Assembly (NCBI GenBank): GCA_938004015.1
Contig: CALKWU010000192.1
Location: 1 to 7,173 of the forward strand
Direction: 5' to 3'
Origin: an uncultured Oceanobacillus sp.
GTDB taxonomy: Bacteria; Bacillota; Bacilli; Bacillales; Amphibacillaceae
Length of the DNA: 7,173 nucleotides
This document shows, piece by piece, positions 5,682 through 7,173 of this stretch. A program made the translations under genes and the position numbers. Below the pieces are notes generated by a model. The model saw only the letters and a list, made by a program, of their open reading frames with translations. It made no database searches and had not been told where the DNA came from. The first letter of the stretch is position 1. Each line of letters starts with the position of its first letter.

Positions 5682-5702
5682 TCTAGCTTTCAGAAAGCTA
5701 GA
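5682..5702. repeat. Perfect 10-bp inverted repeat upstream of the dehydrogenase promoter
   Basis: TCTAGCTTTC and GAAAGCTAGA are separated by a single A, starting 46 bases upstream of the -35 box. No T-run follows on the plus strand, so a terminator is unlikely in that direction. It could be an activator or repressor site, or a relic of the degraded region. No known binding-site consensus was recognised. Confidence 0.5.
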
Positions 5703-5727
5703 ACTGCCCAAACCTTTATGCATTCTC

Positions 5728-5756
5728 TTGAAAATTTAAAAATACTGGATTATAAT
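5728..5756 (+). promoter_or_regulatory. Sigma-A promoter of the alcohol dehydrogenase gene
   Basis: TTGAAA (5728-5733) and a perfect TATAAT (5751-5756) are separated by 17 bases. This is the strongest promoter in the window. The predicted transcription start falls near 5763, inside the operator described next. Confidence 0.8.
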
Positions 5757-5778
5757 ATATGTGAAATACTTCACATAT
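5757..5778 (+). promoter_or_regulatory. Candidate Rex operator
   Basis: ATATGTGAA and TTCACATAT form a perfect 9-bp inverted repeat around ATAC. The core TGTGAA-N4-TTCACA equals that of the Rex consensus TTGTGAA-N4-TTCACAA; only the outermost T/A pair differs. It abuts the -10 box and covers the predicted start, the classic place for a repressor. Rex leaves DNA when NADH/NAD+ rises, so the gene would be induced under oxygen limitation or fermentation. Confidence 0.7.
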
Positions 5779-5795
5779 AAAAGGAGGTTAAATTA

Positions 5796-6839
5796 ATGAT
5801 GAAAGCTTTAACGTATATCGGACCAGGTCAAAAAGAGTTTGTTGAAAAACCGAAGCCAACTGTTGAATTGCCGACAGATGCAGTCGTACGCATCACGAAA
5901 ACGACGATTTGCGGTACGGATTTGCATATTCTCCGTGGGAACGTTCCGGCCGTTGAAAGTGGTCGTGTACTCGGTCATGAAGGTGTCGGTGTCATTGAAG
6001 AAGTTGGAGAAGGCGTCGAAAACTTCAAAAAAGGCGATAAAGTGATCATTTCCTGTATCACATCTTGTGGGAAGTGTGCAAACTGCAAAAAAGGATTGTA
6101 CGCCCATTGTGAAGATGGCGGATGGATTTTAGGGCACTTAATCGATGGAACCCAAGCGGAATATGTACGGATCCCTCATGCGGATCATAGCCTTCACCAT
6201 ATCCCCGATGGAGCAGATGAAGAAGCGTTAGTCATGTTGAGCGATATTTTGCCAACTGGATTTGAAATCGGGGTTCTTTACGGAAAAGTGCAACCAGGAC
6301 AATCAGTAGCAATCATTGGTGCAGGACCGGTCGGTTTGGCAGCGCTGTTGACGGCGCAATTTTATTCTCCTAGCCAAATCATCATTGTCGACCTCGACGA
6401 TAACCGGTTAGAAGCTTCCAAAAAATACGGAGCAACCCATGTCGTCAACAGTTCCGATGGAAAAGCTGTTGAAAAAATCATGGAAATTACGAACGGAGAA
6501 GGTGTCGATGTGGCGATGGAAGTCGTCGGGATACCGGAAACGTTCGAAATGTGCCAAAAAATCATTAAACCAAGCGGATCCATCCCTGTCCTTGGGGTAC
6601 ATGGAAAACCGGTCGATTTCCACTTACAAGACTTATGGATTAAAAATATCAGGCTTACTACCGGTCTTGTGAACACAAATACAACCCCTATGCTGTTGAA
6701 AACGGTGGAATCCAATAAATTGCAACCGGAACAACTCATCACCCACCGCTTTGACTTTGACGATATGTTGGAAGCCTATGATGTATTCGAAAATTCGGCT
6801 GATAACAAAGCTTTGAAAATCATTTTATCGAACGACTGA
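5796..6839 (+). CDS. Zinc-dependent, probably NAD-linked alcohol dehydrogenase (MDR superfamily)
   Basis: A complete 347-residue medium-chain dehydrogenase that interconverts an alcohol and its aldehyde or ketone in the cytoplasm. The catalytic zinc ligands are C39 (ICGTDLH), H61 and E62 (GHEGVG), with D150 in the SDILPTG segment. The structural zinc loop has C91, C94, C97 and C105. The Rossmann motif GAGPVG is at 175-180, and the acidic residue ending the second strand (D199 in IIIVDL) predicts NAD rather than NADP. The style matches the formaldehyde-dehydrogenase-like/threonine-dehydrogenase-related branch of zinc alcohol dehydrogenases; the substrate is uncertain. Start ATG 5796 is chosen because AAGGAGGT (5781-5788) is 7 bases upstream; the next codon is also ATG. 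A strong promoter, a Rex-type operator and an intrinsic terminator make it a single-gene unit. NADH sensing by Rex fits a role in recycling NAD+ during fermentation. No truncation or missing residue was seen. Confidence 0.93.
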   Translation: MMKALTYIGPGQKEFVEKPKPTVELPTDAVVRITKTTICGTDLHILRGNVPAVESGRVLGHEGVGVIEEVGEGVENFKKGDKVIISCITSCGKCANCKKGLYAHCEDGGWILGHLIDGTQAEYVRIPHADHSLHHIPDGADEEALVMLSDILPTGFEIGVLYGKVQPGQSVAIIGAGPVGLAALLTAQFYSPSQIIIVDLDDNRLEASKKYGATHVVNSSDGKAVEKIMEITNGEGVDVAMEVVGIPETFEMCQKIIKPSGSIPVLGVHGKPVDFHLQDLWIKNIRLTTGLVNTNTTPMLLKTVESNKLQPEQLITHRFDFDDMLEAYDVFENSADNKALKIILSND

Positions 6840-6861
6840 TCAACTTTATAATAGATTCATC

Positions 6862-6898
6862 CTTCGAGCTGTCACCGTCTGACAGCTCGAAGTTTGTT
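6862..6898 (+). terminator. Intrinsic terminator of the alcohol dehydrogenase gene
   Basis: CTTCGAGCTGTCA (6862-6874) pairs perfectly with TGACAGCTCGAAG (6880-6892) around a five-base CCGTC loop and is followed by TTTGTT. It starts 23 bases after the stop codon. Confidence 0.9.
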
Positions 6899-6916
6899 AA
6901 CATAAACCGAGAAAAC

Positions 6917-6938
6917 TGGGAAGTGGTTTCCATTTTTT
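6917..6938 (+). terminator. Possible second, weaker terminator
   Basis: TGGGAA (6917-6922) pairs with TTTCCA (6927-6932), including one G-T pair, around GTGG. A run of six T follows at 6933-6938. It could act as a back-up to the stronger hairpin just upstream. Confidence 0.45.
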
Positions 6939-7173
6939 AATCATGCTGATGACAGTTTATCTTATTCTGTTGTGAAGTGGCTCGTTTACTATTTCATCTA
7001 TATTAGATGCTTTTAAATTTTTTCTCCTTTTATTTTAGTTGGTTTAGTTATCTGGCTTATAATGACTATTTCAGCTAAGATATTCTCTTGATAAATATTG
7101 AATTGATATTCCACTAACTGGCGCCTTATCGGGAGAATAGGTAGCGGCATAAGTCAAAAACGCAGAGAATGTT
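6939..7173. other. Right-end region without a supported gene
   Basis: AT-rich up to about 7100, then more balanced. The only structure seen is a small palindrome, CATCTA-TAT-TAGATG, near 6997-7011. A minus-strand frame is open from the right edge to a TGA at 7073-7071 and reads TYAATYSPDKAPVSGISIQY near its end. It could be the tail of a gene lying beyond the window, but 34 codons are too few to tell. Confidence 0.5.

Noticed and set aside
7071..7173. Open minus-strand frame entering from the right edge
   Set aside because: Only 34 codons are visible, with no recognisable motif; chance is sufficient to explain it, so it is mentioned only in the region note.

Overview
The window looks like chromosomal DNA of a Bacillaceae-type Firmicute. 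The evidence is strong AGGAGG-type ribosome binding sites, sigma-A promoters with 17-bp spacers, a candidate sigma-B promoter, a candidate Rex operator, and proteins of Bacillus-like character. The older genes at both ends are moderately GC-rich (about half G+C in the lines I sampled). The central transporter gene and its flanks are very AT-rich (17 to 25% G+C in two sampled 60-base lines), which suggests a different origin.

Layout. (1) 1-2036, minus strand: a large cyclic-di-GMP signalling protein with a response-regulator receiver, coiled-coil linker, PAS, GGDEF and EAL domains. It is cut by the left window edge and preceded by a sigma-B-like promoter. (2) 2051-2573: a spacer with only doubtful small reading frames. 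(3) 2574-2963, plus strand: a 129-residue coiled-coil protein encoded largely by a 21-bp tandem repeat, with its own promoter. (4) 2964-3640: a gene graveyard. It holds a 57-nt imperfect hairpin, a broken zinc-ribbon-like reading frame and a frameshifted beta-propeller (ScyD-like) fragment, the last two on the minus strand. (5) 3898-5088, plus strand: an intact AT-rich MFS exporter, divergent from the propeller remnant. (6) 5089-5640: a second graveyard. It contains the 5' end of an insertion-sequence transposase with its protective hairpin, joined to an internal fragment of a decarboxylating dehydrogenase (tartrate/D-malate/isopropylmalate type), and then the last 32 codons of an OmpA/MotB-like protein. 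(7) 5796-6839, plus strand: a complete zinc-dependent alcohol dehydrogenase. It has a near-consensus promoter, a Rex-type operator over the transcription start and a strong intrinsic terminator. (8) 6899-7173: no supported gene.

The genes do not form one operon; each intact gene has its own promoter. Two regulatory readings stand out. The dehydrogenase appears wired to NADH/NAD+ through Rex, as fermentative genes in Firmicutes often are. The c-di-GMP protein appears wired to the general stress response. The central part resembles a hot spot where foreign DNA was inserted and resident genes were eroded. I found no convincing new multi-gene system. The least ordinary items are the heptad-repeat coiled-coil gene, the Rex-dehydrogenase pairing, and the mosaic of small but recognisable gene fragments.
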